Notes: a model not told the origin generated them from the letters alone. A stretch of DNA of 64,000 nt from Diogma glabrata (GCA_963693315.1 OY856186.1:304202627-304266626), one strand, 5' to 3'; numbered from the stretch's first letter, positions 35,241-47,568 are shown. Numbers and translations: made by a program.

Positions 35241-36229
35241 TATATATATTTCGTGGGTAATTTTCCACATCTTCAGCAAATGTTATATTATCTGTTAGAA
35301 AAAATATTTTACATTATAATTTATATATTAATTTTTCAAAAACCTTAAACTTACATGTAATTAACTTGAAATCCTTTTTAAAAAAACATTTAAAAAACAA
35401 AAAACATTTTTAAAAAACAAAATTCTATTATACTTTAAAATTTTTTTTAAAAACTATTGCACAATAATGTATCTTATCTAGATGATGTTATCAACATTTA
35501 ATAAAATTGTCTACTTGATTTAAAAACTGTTATTATTCTGGACTTCTAAACACAATATTTATTTCAATTAAATGTTAATACGAAAGAAAATTCCGGGAAA
35601 CGAGTTTTTCAGACGTCTCTGGACTTGAGAATCTCCTACGATATTAAATTTAAGCTATGATAGCTCACTTAAAAACTATCTTTATAATTATAGAAAAAAA
35701 GTACATATATACATATATATATATATATATAAAAAAATTACTTATCTTATTTAATATGTTGATTGTAGTTTGTCTGTTGTAGTGTCAGCATCGTCTTGAT
35801 TAATTCAATGGTTGAATCAATGCTTCACTATATCAAACAGGAAGTAGGTAGTCCGAAGAGATATAATATTATTAAAGAAAGAAGAGATGTAATAATTTCA
35901 AACAAAAAGAGTTAATTGACTTGATGTATTAATTTTTGGTTATCAATGGAGAAACTTTTTTGTATTGTTCAATTATATTTTTATATGAAGTATTAATCCG
36001 ATCTTTATCAATTTTATAATTACATGTATTGGGAGTGTGCAATAATATTTGAGTAGATTCTAATAAAAGTCTTTTATGTTTTTTTACAAGTTATTAGAAT
36101 GTAATGAAATACATTAAATCAATATGATTACATTACATTCATATGATCCGTTTACTAATTTTTTTGGTTATTTGATGAATTGTTATAATAACAATTCATC
36201 CAATCAATAGATCAATTTTTCTTTAATTT
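35241..36229. other. No gene seen
   Basis: AT-rich, with short (AT)n near 35710 and a small inverted pair near 36095-36150 (TGTAATGAAATACATT region). No coding signal. Confidence 0.4.
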
Positions 36230-36254
36230 AGTTATACTTATTTTAACTTATTTT

Positions 36255-36292
36255 GGATATTTCGACCCTTATTTGTGGTCCTCATCAGCACC
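36255..36292 (-). ncRNA. Hammerhead-like ribozyme motif of PLE
   Basis: On the minus strand: GGTG, core CTGATGA, a stem-loop containing GACC...GGTC, GAAA, then TATC. The first core is canonical (CUGANGA). Stem III would be the self-complementary ATAT, as expected for minimal type I hammerheads of PLEs that act as dimers. Stem I is weak here (two pairs), so activity is doubtful. Confidence 0.5.
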
Positions 36293-36464
36293 ACAATAGT
36301 AAAACAATTTAAATTACAAATAGGCTAATAATTACACAAATTAAAATCCTTACCACATCAACAACATATAAACAATATAAAATATAAAATTACAGGATGT
36401 TATATTATGATTAGAGCTAAAAATCTATCTAGTTAGTAGAACAATTACATTAACTACAATAAAC

Positions 36465-36839
36465 CAGGGTTGTGCCGTAGACAAAATAGATTACTTTACA
36501 TGTATAGATTACGCATAGATTACGTGTAAATTACGCGAGATATTTTCGTGTAATCTATAATGTAAACTATAATGTAATCTATTTTATTGATATGTGAATT
36601 CTAAAATTTTTTAGCAATAATTTAACATTTTTCAAGATCGCAAGATCTTGTTTTTGACAATATTATTAATCATGTCTTTTAAGAAAAATTTTCAGTAGGG
36701 ATAATACAATATTTTCACGTATTTCTTCTTAAATCAAAATTAATCGATTACGCCAAATTTACATAGATGACATAGATTACATTACATAGATTACATGTAA
36801 TGTAATCTATTTTAGATTACGCATAAAGGAACAACCCTG
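36465..36839. mobile_element. hAT-type MITE, copy 2 (375 bp)
   Basis: Same family as 24402-24787, with CAGGGTTGTGCC and AACAACCCTG ends and a perfect 8-bp target duplication CAATAAAC (36457-36464 and 36840-36847). Inserted in the 3' part of the PLE remnant. Confidence 0.93.
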
Positions 36840-39399
36840 CAATAAACTGAATTAGATTGAGTCTAAAATAAAAACCATATTATTTGAACAAGTAGTGACG
36901 TTCGATATTTAGATGTCACATTGATCATCGATAGAGTAACTTGATTATGCCAATCGAATTGAAATGAAATGAAATGAAAGTTTATTGTTTGATATGCTGT
37001 AGTAATTGCGCATAAATTCTGTTGATATTATCCATATCAGATCTTAGATTAACAGCCAAATTTTAATTTTTATATATATATAAAGATTCAATTGTTAATA
37101 TTTTTGGTAAATATTTTTCCACCGCTAATATTTTTGTATTATCGAAATCAAATGTATGGTGCATATCCTTTGAATGCTGTGCTGCAGCTGTTTGGTGTTG
37201 TATATGTAATTTTGATGAACTGTCAGATTTATGTTGTTTTAATCTATTTTTCAGTTTCTGACCAGTCTGGCTAACATAAATACTAGAGCAATCATTGCAA
37301 TTAATGGCATGTATTACCCCAGACTTTTCTATTTTCTCCAAAGGTGGATGCAAAAGACGAAGAATTCGGGATACAGTTGAACAAGCTTTGAATACAATAT
37401 GTAGTGTACTATCATAATTCGTCAGCAATTTTTTGATGTTTTCTGCCATATGTGGTGTAGGTTAGACCTTTATAATTGGCCTCTAAAGTAATATTGGATC
37501 TTTCCGTTTTATTCTCAAACTTGTTGATTAAATGTCTTATTAATTTTTTAGGATAAAGATTCATCTGCAGGATGTGTTTAATTTTTTCTTTGGTTTCAGG
37601 AATGTATGGATCAGATGTCAATGTTAAAAATCTAGAAATTAATCCATAAGCGACTGAATGTTTCTGTTTAATAGGATGTGCAGAGTTGTAGTTTAGTAAT
37701 CTAGTATGCGATGTTGGTTTCTGATATATAGAAGTTTGGATAGTGCCATTCCACATTCTGTGTATCATTCAATCCAAATATGGTATGGAGTTGTTACTTT
37801 CTATTTCCATCGTAGATTTAATTGACTTATTGACATTATTGATTTCACAGAAGAAAGGTTGCAGTTGCAATGTAGAATTTGATCATATTTAAGAAATATT
37901 ACAAAAAGTGATACAATTATTACTTAATTTTTAATTCACGTTTTCTTATTAGCATCTTTATAATTTTGTCTATTTGAAAACACTGTATGGTAAAACAATG
38001 AATTATTGTTATCTTTGACTAATGTGCTATTTAATTCTTTGGCTAAACCACAAACTCGTTCACCAAAATCATTGGTAACTTCTAATAAATCTACAACCTT
38101 TTTACAATTTTTATAGCTATCTAAATTTTCCCAATTTTCTACATCATGTTCTAAAAAGTCCACATTCATACCTAAATTATCGAAAAAAAACTAAATTACG
38201 TCTAGAAAAAAGTTCTTCAATTTTTGTGTTCTTTGTTAAACATATATCTAAACTAGTTTTACTATTTAAATTACAAACCATGACTCTTTTAGTAGCAATG
38301 TCAAATCTTTTATCAAATAATGACAAGGCTAATAATTCGTCTAAGTAGTTAAGATGATTATCAAAAGCTTTTAATACTTCATTTCTAATCTGAATATCAT
38401 TTAAATTTTGGACTGATTTGAAAAAGTGTAAATCATCTAATGGTGAATAACTGCTTATGTTGGATGTCATCCAAGGACGAAGAAAACATTTAATTGCAAA
38501 AATACAAACTCTCTCAACGATCTTAAAACTGAATAACTTCTTATCTAGTTGTTTTCTAAATAGGAAGATATCAAAACAATAAAGAAGGGGTTGAATAAAC
38601 CTATGCGACAGTCTTCCAGGCTTCTTCATTGTGACCTCTTCAGATCTAATTAAAAAGAGTTTAGATTTAATTAGAAGTTGTTTATAGTCACACCTTTCTT
38701 CATTCAATTTGAATTGTTCTTCAATAAACTCTAAAATTGTAATCTTTTCATTTCCTTCAAAAATTTTGTTGTTATCTTCAAAATGGTCAATGCTGTTCTT
38801 ATCTAAACTAGGAAACGCTTTTTGAAAACTTGTGATAATTGCATGAGTTGTACCGGTAGTAGCAGTTAGATAGAAGTAGTTTTAAAATTCGGTTGCCATA
38901 AATTTGATAAATGTGGTGTCTGCAGTAGAGGATGTTAAACTTCTTTGAACCAAAATCACTTTAAACCATATCTTCAAACAATGAGCCATTAATATAACTG
39001 GAATTCGATGCAGTTGTGTCGCAGCTAATAAATTTAACTTTGTCTAAAATCTTGAACTTTTTCAGTTCTACTAAAATGTTAGTGGCAAATTCTTTGCCAG
39101 TCGAACCAATAGTCTTTACTATGTTAATTAATTGTTGGAAGTTGATTGCAGATACGGTAATCACTAAGTGTTCGACTGGTTGATCGGTATTACTATCTTT
39201 GATACTGACACCATCAAAGTGTAAAGTTAAAATATCTGGGAAGGTCACATTTAGAATTGGTTGAAAATGTTTTTCTCTGTTCAATCGTCTTTGGACGCAA
39301 ATTGTAGAGTAAGAGTAAACAACACTATTTAAGTCAATATCTAATGCAATTAAGGTATAACATTCGTACTAATGTTGTCTCAATATTTTGTTTAATTCT

Positions 39400-40130
39400 C
39401 GTAGAAATAAAATACTTTACACCAAAATCTGTCTTTTTCACTTTTTATTGACTTTATATTTTAACAAATTTTGATAATAATTAAAGCGGTGCCATTTATA
39501 TGTATCTTTAGTTTAGTTCTTATTTTTATAGGCTTATCCACTAAACAATTAATTCTAGTCCATTTAAGATAACGAAAAATAATTTCTTCGTTTGGCATTT
39601 TATAAAATGGGGATATTTTTATCCCAAACCTTAAAATCTTTTAGCCACTATTATCAACCTTAAAAAAAAGTTATATCACGATTTATTATTTTACTCAGAC
39701 TTTACATATTATATTCACAATTCCAAATGGTAACGCTTTTTTTTTCATTCTAAAATTATCCACTTAAAATTTATTAATCACTACTTCTTTAACATTAAAA
39801 TAAATTTTTTTTTCTTCTCAACAATAAATTTTACATACAATTCAAATTTTAAACTTTCTTATCAAAATTGAAAGTTTTCATTACAAAACTAAAATAGGTT
39901 TAATTTTTTTTTTTATTTCAAAATTTATCTACTTTAAGTTTCCTAATTAATACTTATTCAAACTTAGAACTTTTTTTTTTTTGAATAATTCTTTACAACT
40001 CACTTAACTATTCTTAACAGAATTTTACTACTTAAGCACAAAATTAATTTAGCACAACTCATTATTTTTAATTAACAGTCAGATAAGACTGTCTGACCAT
40101 CAGTCTAGTTCACTCCCAACTGAATTTTTC
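39400..40130. other. AT-rich gap inside the broken gene
   Basis: Long T/A runs and no coding signal. It separates two blocks of the minus-strand pseudogene and could be an intron or an insertion. Confidence 0.35.
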
Positions 40131-40132
40131 TA

Positions 40133-40335
40133 TTTTTCTAAGTTTTGAGGAAAAAAAACGAAAAAAATGGCAAGTGTTGCAATTTTTGATGGGAAAAAAC
40201 TCATACAAATTTTATAATTTTATGGAAATAGAGTTTTGAAGAAAAAAAAACGAAAAAAAAAATGACAAGTACTGCAATTTTTGATGGGAACAAAAAAACT
40301 TATTCAAATTTTATAATTTTATATAGAAATAGAAA
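40133..40335. repeat. Two tandem 100-bp units
   Basis: AGTTTTGAGGAAAAAAAACG...GCAATTTTTGATGGGA...TTTATAATTTTAT occurs twice in direct order with small changes. Confidence 0.8.
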
Positions 40336-40745
40336 ACCATTTCCGTCACTTGCAAACTAGAATAAGAACAACGAAGGTTATTTTATTCAAATATCATCGT
40401 TGAGGTAATTGTCAATGAAAACTTCATATATCATGAAAAAAATTTTGAAATAATAAAAGAAATAAGACCACGAAGGTTTTGGACTAGATTTAAGAAATGC
40501 AAGTGACAATGGTGTGAGAAAGGTTGTTACTATAGGGTAACACGTAATAGGGATAAAGGGGATTTTCAATTCCTAACAAAGTTTTCATGAAGAGTTCTAG
40601 CTAGGTCTCTGCAAGATAGTTTGTTACGGTCAGCTGTGCTCAATAAATTAGGTGTTAGAATTCTGACTTTCTTCTTAGTTTCATTCTTAAAATAAGCTTT
40701 GAAATCCTTATCTTTCATTAGATCATTGTAGCCGACTTAATGGTA

Positions 40746-42056
40746 ATCTGAAAATTAAATTCCAAAAAAAAATAACAGTAACAGAAATTCCATCAAATCT
40801 ACTAAAGAATTATCCATCTGACTATTTCACTGATCGTTCGATTTGCCGACTAAGCATCAGGGTATTATGACGTGGGATTTCAGTGAGCCAGAGGATCTAG
40901 ATAGAGCGATTTAAAATAACGAAAAACATAAAAAAATATTAGTTGTTCACACCCACATACATCATTTTTGGAAGCCATCATTTATCTCACGTTAATAAAT
41001 TTAAGACATGCTAATTTTTGAGAAGAAAGCAAACCAAGACGAAGACAAAAGAAACAGTTCAATTATATAAAAAAACTCAATAATTATGATTAAAAAAATA
41101 TAACTTACTTTTATTGAATATTTTTTCCTAACACCTATTATTAATAACATAATTAAACTAATATTATTAAAAATTAAAAAAACTAAACCTAACTTAAGTA
41201 GCTTTTATTGTCTTTGTTTAATATCATCAAAGTTTATGGAATGTTTTAATTTTTGCACTGCACTGCTGTTATTAATTTGTTTTTTTTTTCTTTTTAATTT
41301 TATTATGAATTATAAATATATTATCTTCCATTTTTTTCTTGTATTTCTTATTTTGTATTTCTTATATATATATTTTTACAAACAAATATATATATTTTTT
41401 TTGTAAATAATAATACCTTAGGTTTTTTATTATTTTGCATTTATTTTAGTTAACGATTCTTCATATATGATTTAACTAACACCAAAAATGCTTGATTTCA
41501 ATTTATGGATAAATCAAAGCACACAAATTTTCTTGTTATTTTTTCTTGGAATTCCTATTTACAAGAATTGCTTCTTTTAAAATTAATTTCGCTGTTACTT
41601 GCCTTCAAAACAAAAAAACCAAGCAATGGTTTTTTCACTAATAATAATTTTCCTGTTTTCTTTGTTTTAATCAACAACAATACACAAACATAAATCATAA
41701 TATTTTTTTTTGTAATTTTTTTTTTGTTTTAGTTTTCTTATTTTTTTTTTTTTAAGCTTCTATCTTACTAAGAAAAAAAAAATAAATTTGAACTAATCAT
41801 ATAGAAAAGAAAACTATAATATCAAACTTTTACTAAATAAACTAAAATTCATTAACAATCAAATTCGAATTCAAACTTTAATTTTATATTTTATTTTACT
41901 CAATCACTTTCTTAAAACATCCATCGATGTTTTTTAATTTTAAAATAGAGCCCGATCTCATCATTAATCAATCTATATATACCATTTTTTATATTAAGGG
42001 GAAAAATTAAATAATTAAATTTTCGGGAAACGAAAATAAACAATCAAAACCAGTAA
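40746..42056. other. No gene seen; very AT-rich
   Basis: Homopolymer and T/A-rich sequence. Open frames such as the one at 41505 have biased composition and no recognisable motif. Confidence 0.45.
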
Positions 42057-42353
42057 TTATTGCATTAAAGTTGCATTTAAATTTTTATTGCATTCAGACA
42101 TAATGTAATGCAGTGGCGTTACATCATCATTATCAAATTCGTTCAGCTCATCTCCATGTTCATCTAAAAATAACTCATTCAATTCAACTGCAGCATCTTC
42201 ATCATCGCTTGACTCCATTGCAGTATCTTCTTCATCACTTGTTTCCATCGCAGTATCTTCTCCATCGTCTGTTTCCATTAAATTAACACTATCAATTGAT
42301 TCATCACAATTATCAGTTTGATCTTTTGATTTTACATCAAAAATTGAATTCAT
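42057..42353 (-). CDS. Acidic repeat-containing ORF, hypothetical
   Basis: A 98-codon frame begins MNSIFDVKSKDQTDNCDESI. Its middle repeats an acidic unit about three times (TAMETSDEE, TAMESSDDE), and it ends in VTPLHYIMSECNKNLN. No domain is recognised. The acidic repeat is coherent at both DNA and protein levels, which makes it more plausible than random frames nearby, but there is no splice or promoter evidence. It could be an exon fragment of a transposon accessory protein. Confidence 0.3.
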   Translation of the reverse strand: MNSIFDVKSKDQTDNCDESIDSVNLMETDDGEDTAMETSDEEDTAMESSDDEDAAVELNELFLDEHGDELNEFDNDDVTPLHYIMSECNKNLNATLMQ

Positions 42354-42769
42354 TGTTGATTAAAAAATTTTAACTGCAGCTGGCATACTTTCTTTTGGCT
42401 TGTTAGCATTTTTCACACACTTAGTCTCATAGTCCTCAATTAGTTTTTTTCAATTTCCTGTTGATACTAAAAATTTCAAAGCATTTGATCACTAAATTTG
42501 AATAAACTTCTTTAATACTATGACAAGTTGCTATTCTAGCATCATTTATACTTTTTTTATCTTCTTTGCTTAAAAAATAATAATGTTGAAGCACATTTCT
42601 TTGAGTAGGTAGATAGTTTTGATTAAGTTTTTTTTAATGGAACACCAATCACAAACATGATGATTTAGATTTATTGCTGAATAACGTGTTCTAGACAGAG
42701 TTGTGAAAATTTGACCATTTTTGATTTTCCTGAAACCTGGTATATAAGTAGTATAGACAAAATAAATAA

Positions 42770-43552
42770 TTTTTGTTTGATAGATGATTAGATTTATATA
42801 GTCGTTTGAAAAAAAAGTAATTTATTGTTTTTGTAATTAATTTTTAAATAAAAAAATTAAAAAAAAACATTTTCAAAGATGGCGCTAGGGTCGAAGACCA
42901 ATTAGAATTTAATTTTTTTTCTGAAAATAGTTCTTTCCTTACTCTAAAATATGTAAAATTTACAAAGAGGCGTTAATTCTTGTTCTTGAGATATTTAATT
43001 TTAAAGATTTTTAGTACGACTGAAATTCGAATTTTTCTTCATTTTTTCAAACAACTTCCATTAATAAAAAATGTTAAAATCAATTAAATTTTAACTTTTT
43101 TTGTTAAATATAGTTTTAACCTTATTTTAAAATATATCAAATTTACAAAGAGGCGTTAATTCGTGTTCTTGAGATATTTAATTATAAAAATTTTTAGTCC
43201 GATTAAAATTCTAATTGTTCATTATTTTCTCGAACTTCAATGGTTAAAATTTTTTGATGATAAAAATTGTTCGAAAAAATAATGAACAATTAGAATTTTA
43301 ATTAGACAAAAAATCTTTAAAATTAAATATCTCAAGAACACGAATTAACGCCTCTTTGTAAATTTGATATATTTTAAAGTAAGGTTAGAACTATGTATAT
43401 TTAAAAAAAAAGTTAAAATTTAATTGATTTTAAAATTTTTTGTTAATGGAAGTTGTTTGAAAAAATGAAGAAAAATTCGACTTCCAGTCGTACTAAAAAT
43501 CTTTAAAATTAAAAACTCTTTAAAATTACTAACTTATCATCTATCAAACAAA
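42770..43552. mobile_element. Fold-back element, about 0.78 kb
   Basis: TTTGTTTGATAGATGA near 42773 and its reverse complement TCATCTATCAAACAAA near 43537 bound two arms meeting near 43256. Within each arm AAATTTACAAAGAGGCGTTA or its complement is present, twice in the left arm. No coding capacity. Confidence 0.75.
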
Positions 43553-43766
43553 AAAAAGTAATCGGTGATGTAATCGGTATAGCCGTTCTTGAGCAATTTA
43601 ATTTCGAAGTTACATCGGATTGGCAGAACTTTCATTTTTCATGCATGTTGGGGTGCCCCCTATGCTCAAACTACGCACTCTAAAAATTGAAACGAAATCC
43701 TGAAACCATCCTGCTTCCTCAAACGAGGAAGCTGGATGTCCGGGGATTACCGAATCTTAGTTTTGT

Positions 43767-43854
43767 CCCTCTGGTTGGAAAATCCGGACCTGCTCATTGC
43801 GAGGCTGGAGTTTCAGGGGAAAGGTGGTCGTGGGTGTGTCCGGCACCCAGAGGG
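43767..43854. other. Conserved covarying hairpin, copy 2
   Basis: Outer stem CCCTCTGG (43767-43774) / CCAGAGGG (43847-43854); inner stem CCGGAC (43784-43789) / GTCCGG (43838-43843); GGTCGTGGGTGTGTCCGG parallels GGTCGTGGGTTGTCCGG of copy 1. Total 88 bp versus 86 bp. Confidence 0.6.
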
Positions 43855-44249
43855 TCCTAGAGGAGCAGAAATTATTTAAATATGAACATAGTAGGGCTCG
43901 AAATTGATACCGAATCGCTGTACCACGAAATCATTCCCTCTTTACACTCAAAACGAAATTAGTTAGACATTGTGCCTTTTATGTTTCAGAAGGTTACAGT
44001 AACCCACAACAAAGCAACATTGCACTGAATTAAATTCTACTTAAATATAAAGAATATAATGAATGTTGGTGACTTACCTATTTCTTCGGTAACATATTTC
44101 TCAGAGAAACCAGCAATAAAGAAAAACACGCAGCACTTATCGTAATTAATATTTTATTATGTTTTTGTATTTGTTTTTTTTTTATAATAATTTTTAGAAA
44201 TTATAATTTTTGATATTAACTCCCTGTAACTCCCACTAGATTTTGTTAA

Positions 44250-44930
44250 TTGATTTTGTTACTATATTTTTCTGAACAACCGAAATCACTTTACTTTAAT
44301 TTTGTTACTATATTTTTCCGAACAAAAGAAATCACTTTACATTGATTTGTTGCTTTATTTTTATGAACAAAAGATTTCACTTTAGATTGATTTTGTTACT
44401 TTATTTTTATGAACAAAAGATTTTGTTACTATATTTTTCTGAACAAAAGAAATCACTTTACATTGATTTCGTTACTTTATTTTTATGAACAAAAGATTTC
44501 ACTTTACATTGATTTTGTTACTTTATTTTTATGAACAAAAGATTTTGTTACTATATTTTTCTGAACAAAAGAAATCACTTTACATTGATTTCGTTACTTT
44601 ATTTTTATGAACAAAAGATTTTGTTACTATATTTTTCTAAACAAAAGAAATCACTTTACATTGATTTTGTTACTTTATTTTTATGAACAAAAGATTTTGT
44701 TGCTATATTTTTCTGAACAAAAGAAATCACTTTACATTGATTTCGTTACTTTATTTTTATGAACAAAAGATTTCACTTTACATTGATTTTGTTACTTTAT
44801 TTTTATGAACAAAAGATTTTGTTACTATATTTTTCTGAACAAAAGAAATCACTTTACATTGATTCCGTTACTTTATTTTTATGAACAAAAGATTTTGTTA
44901 CTATATTTTTCTAAACAAAAGAAACCACTT
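44250..44930. repeat. Minisatellite of family A copy 2
   Basis: Alternating units of about 45 bp containing GAACAAAAGAAATCACTTTA or GAACAAAAGATTTTGTTACT. The array continues after the insertion at 56340-56660. Open frames across it (for example 44805-45098) are artefacts of the repeat. Confidence 0.92.
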
Positions 44931-44949
44931 CCCTACCGGCAATCGCATT

Positions 44950-45240
44950 GGACGAAATATATGACGAAAATAAGGACACATTGGATTTATTGGATAAAAT
45001 CTGGGATTCGTTGGATTTTCGTCCACTGTGTGGATTTAATTCCTGATCTCGGACATCTGTCCAATATGACGAACATAAGAAGTTATTGGACGCATTAGAC
45101 GAAATCTGGGATTAATTTCCATTTAGTCCATGGTGTGGATTTAATTTTGGATCTTAGAGATCTGTCCAATACGACGAACATGATGATGAATTGGACACAT
45201 TGGACAATACCTGGGCATCATTGGATTATTGTTCGTTTTC
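44950..45240. repeat. Subterminal direct repeats, about 110-bp period
   Basis: Two and a half units sharing AAATCTGGGATT, TGTGGATTTAATT and TCTGTCCAATA. They lie at the left end of the 11.4-kb insertion. Confidence 0.75.
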
Positions 45241-45339
45241 TGGATTAAAGTAAACCTTACGTCCAATAATTTGAATTGTAATTGGATTTTATCTCGAGCA
45301 ATCGTCTTACTGATTGTAAATTGAAACATCTGAAACATT

Positions 45340-47007
45340 TTAGTTAAATTTTGTCTATGGAATTATAAATTGCATTGTTACAAATAAAAAAAACCATTGT
45401 AACTTAGAACATTTAAGGTATCCTTATGAAATATAAAAAAATTTAAATAGTCGTCAGTTTCCATATCATAAAAAAGAAACCATAAATTTCAATTTATAAA
45501 CAAATACCCAATTGTTTTAAAAAAAAGGTGAGGAAAATTCCACTTAATTAAGTTACCAAAATAAGAGCATCTGTAAAGGTTTAGTTTAATACAAACTATA
45601 TACCATGGTATATTATAATAGGATAATACAAATTATATAAACAAATAATCTATTGTGGTATGCATTCTGTAATTTTTAATTTTCAGAGACGCTATTTTGT
45701 TTTCGTTCTTATTTTTTGGTGGAATATTTAGATAAAATTATACTTAGAAGCCAGAAAATAGTTACCTAAAATATTATTTAGTCGCCAAAATTATTAGATC
45801 ATAAATACTTTTATGATATATCCGGTCCATCCCTTAACTATTTTTGTTTATATAATTTTTTTCCTTTGTTTCATGTAAAACATAAAAAAATAGACAGGTA
45901 ATAACTTGTTCTTATATCGCAATAAAACTATGGTAAAAAAGAAAAATGAAATGACTATGAAACTCAGATAAATATAGGATTAGAAATATTGATCAGTACT
46001 TGTTTAAGATCTGATGATTTTAGAAATTATTTTAGAAAATTTGATCTAATTATTTTAGTGTTAAAATTATTAATCGTTATTAGTGTTAATTATTAATTAT
46101 TAACTGTAAAGTGTTATAAATCGCTAGTGTTATAAAAAAGTGTTCCTGTGCTTAAAATCAGAGAAGTGTGTGTTAACATTGCTTATAGCATATATATATA
46201 TATATACTATTTATCAAGTATATATATTTGGTGATATGACTTTCACCCCGGCCTAAAAGAGTTGTTTTTATCGCTTTAAAATTGATTTTAAAAGCTAAAC
46301 AAACATTAAAAAAAGCACACATCTACAAAGGCTTAGGATACAGACCGTTGACATTCTTAAACAAAAACATATGTACATAACATATTGGTTAAATCTTAAT
46401 AATAAAAATTTGGAAGTATGTACATTAAAAACTTATAATTCAGTCATTGAAAATATGCAAAATATATACATTTTATTTATTACAATTTAACTAATATGAT
46501 TATCAAAATGAAAAACCTATTTCAATAACATCAACAGAATTTATATATCAAAATAGTATGTATTGTATGGAAGTTTTTGTTCAATGGTCTGTATCTTCGA
46601 CCTTTGGGGTTGATATGACGAAATGTGCATCGGTTTTGTAGTATATTTTAAAGCCAATAAAATCATGTTTCTTTACGCTGGTATATGTATATACATATAT
46701 TTAAATCTATATCTTATAGGTGTTTAACCGAAAATATCTAACTATAATAAGTGTTTAACCGAAAAACAACTAACTAAAAACAAAAACTATTATACATATA
46801 TATATATATAAATACATTATATTCAAATTTGTGTTTTCTTTAAATTAAGAAGTAATTTAATGTAAGTACCATTTATTAATTAAAATATAAAAGCTAGGCA
46901 ATTCAATATCATTTGATTTCATGATATGCATTTATGAATTAGTTTGTAAAACGTTTTTATATGGATGTTAATTTAGGACCAAAGACATGCTAAAAATTTC
47001 AGTTTAA
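45340..47007. other. No gene seen
   Basis: AT-rich interior of the 11.4-kb insertion with short (TA)n near 46190 and 46797. No coding signal. Confidence 0.4.
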
Positions 47008-47568
47008 AGACCAGTCAAATTAACTTTTTTTGAGGAAAAAATTAGTAACAGGATGAAAACTATTGGATAAATAAGAAAATATTGCGCAAATGATGGGAAA
47101 CAAAAGTTAAAGGTGCTCCGAGTTGCGGTGGTGAAATGGGGTGAGGTTTTAGAAAATGGTTTTTCATGATTTTCAGCGAAGCTAGACCTTCTATCGAAAA
47201 AAGTTTAAAGCAAAAGTTGTAGGTAATTTTTTTTTTAAGAGATAAAAATTAAAAACAAAAAGACCTTTTTTTCTCGGTTTTTTCTATTTAAACGGCAAAT
47301 TTTAGGTTATGTGAAAAAATGGCCGGTATAAAAGTTGTAGACCTTTTTATTACCTACAACTTTTGCTTTGGTGAAAAGCAGTTCTAGTTTCGCTGAAAAT
47401 CATGAAAAACCATTTTCTACCCCTAAAAGCTCACCCCATTTCACCCCCGCAACTCGGAGCACCTTTAATTTATGTTTCCCATCATTTGCGCAATATTTTC
47501 TTATTTATCCAATAGCTTTCATCCTGTTACTAATTTTTTCCCTGTTTTTAAGGTATCTAGACTGGTCT
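47008..47568. mobile_element. Fold-back element (561 bp)
   Basis: Ends AGACCAGTC and GACTGGTCT. The arms are nearly perfect for about 200 bp, including AAATGATGGGAAACA and GGTGCTCCGAGTTGCGG with complements at 47478 and 47445. The small frame at 47368 reads along one arm and is not a gene. Confidence 0.88.

Larger units (their letters stand above)
36230..37890 (-). mobile_element. Penelope-like element remnant, 5'-truncated
   Basis: Minus-strand coding for the C-terminal half of a PLE protein. 37880-37412 carries the end of the reverse transcriptase (STMEIESNNSIPYLD, then SIYQKPTSHTRLLNYNSAHP). 37449-37063 carries the GIY-YIG-like endonuclease (INCNDCSSIYVSQTGQKLKNRLKQH). A stop after IPYLD and an overlap/frame change near 37430 break it. 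The Gly of the usual YIGQTG is Ser here (YVSQTG). The RT core and N-terminus are missing. The 3' part contains a hammerhead-like motif (36255-36292) and a later hAT MITE (36465-36839). Confidence 0.8.
37930..40745 (-). pseudogene. Uncharacterised multicopy family (DGV / DTTASN motifs), broken
   Basis: Minus-strand fragments line up with an uncharacterised, repeated protein family that I recall from arthropods and cnidarians (proteins with WDGK and DTTASN motifs, probably transposase-derived). In order: 40740-40570 (VRILTPNLLSTADRNKLSC); about 39395-38961 (SYSTICVQRRLNREK, LHFDGVSIKDS, SCDTTASNSS); about 38890-38177 (NYFYLTATTG, CDYKQLLIKSKLF, KKPGRLSHRF, LNYLDELLALSLFDKR); 38169-37936 (DFGERVCGLAKELN). 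The first gap of 1.2 kb may be an intron or insertion. Other breaks are small: one at 38190 fits an extra T in a T8 run, another lies near 38880. The end matches the family's ND.ERG..L..... block. Biochemical function is unknown. Confidence 0.6.
43735..44930. mobile_element. Structured repeat, family A, copy 2, left part
   Basis: Same order of parts as 4200-5655: a large hairpin (43767-43854), a spacer, then a minisatellite. It is interrupted at 44930 by an 11.4-kb insertion and resumes at 56340. Confidence 0.6.

Noticed and set aside
44805..45098. 97-codon frame at the minisatellite edge
   Set aside because: Crosses from minisatellite into the inserted element; no coherent protein.
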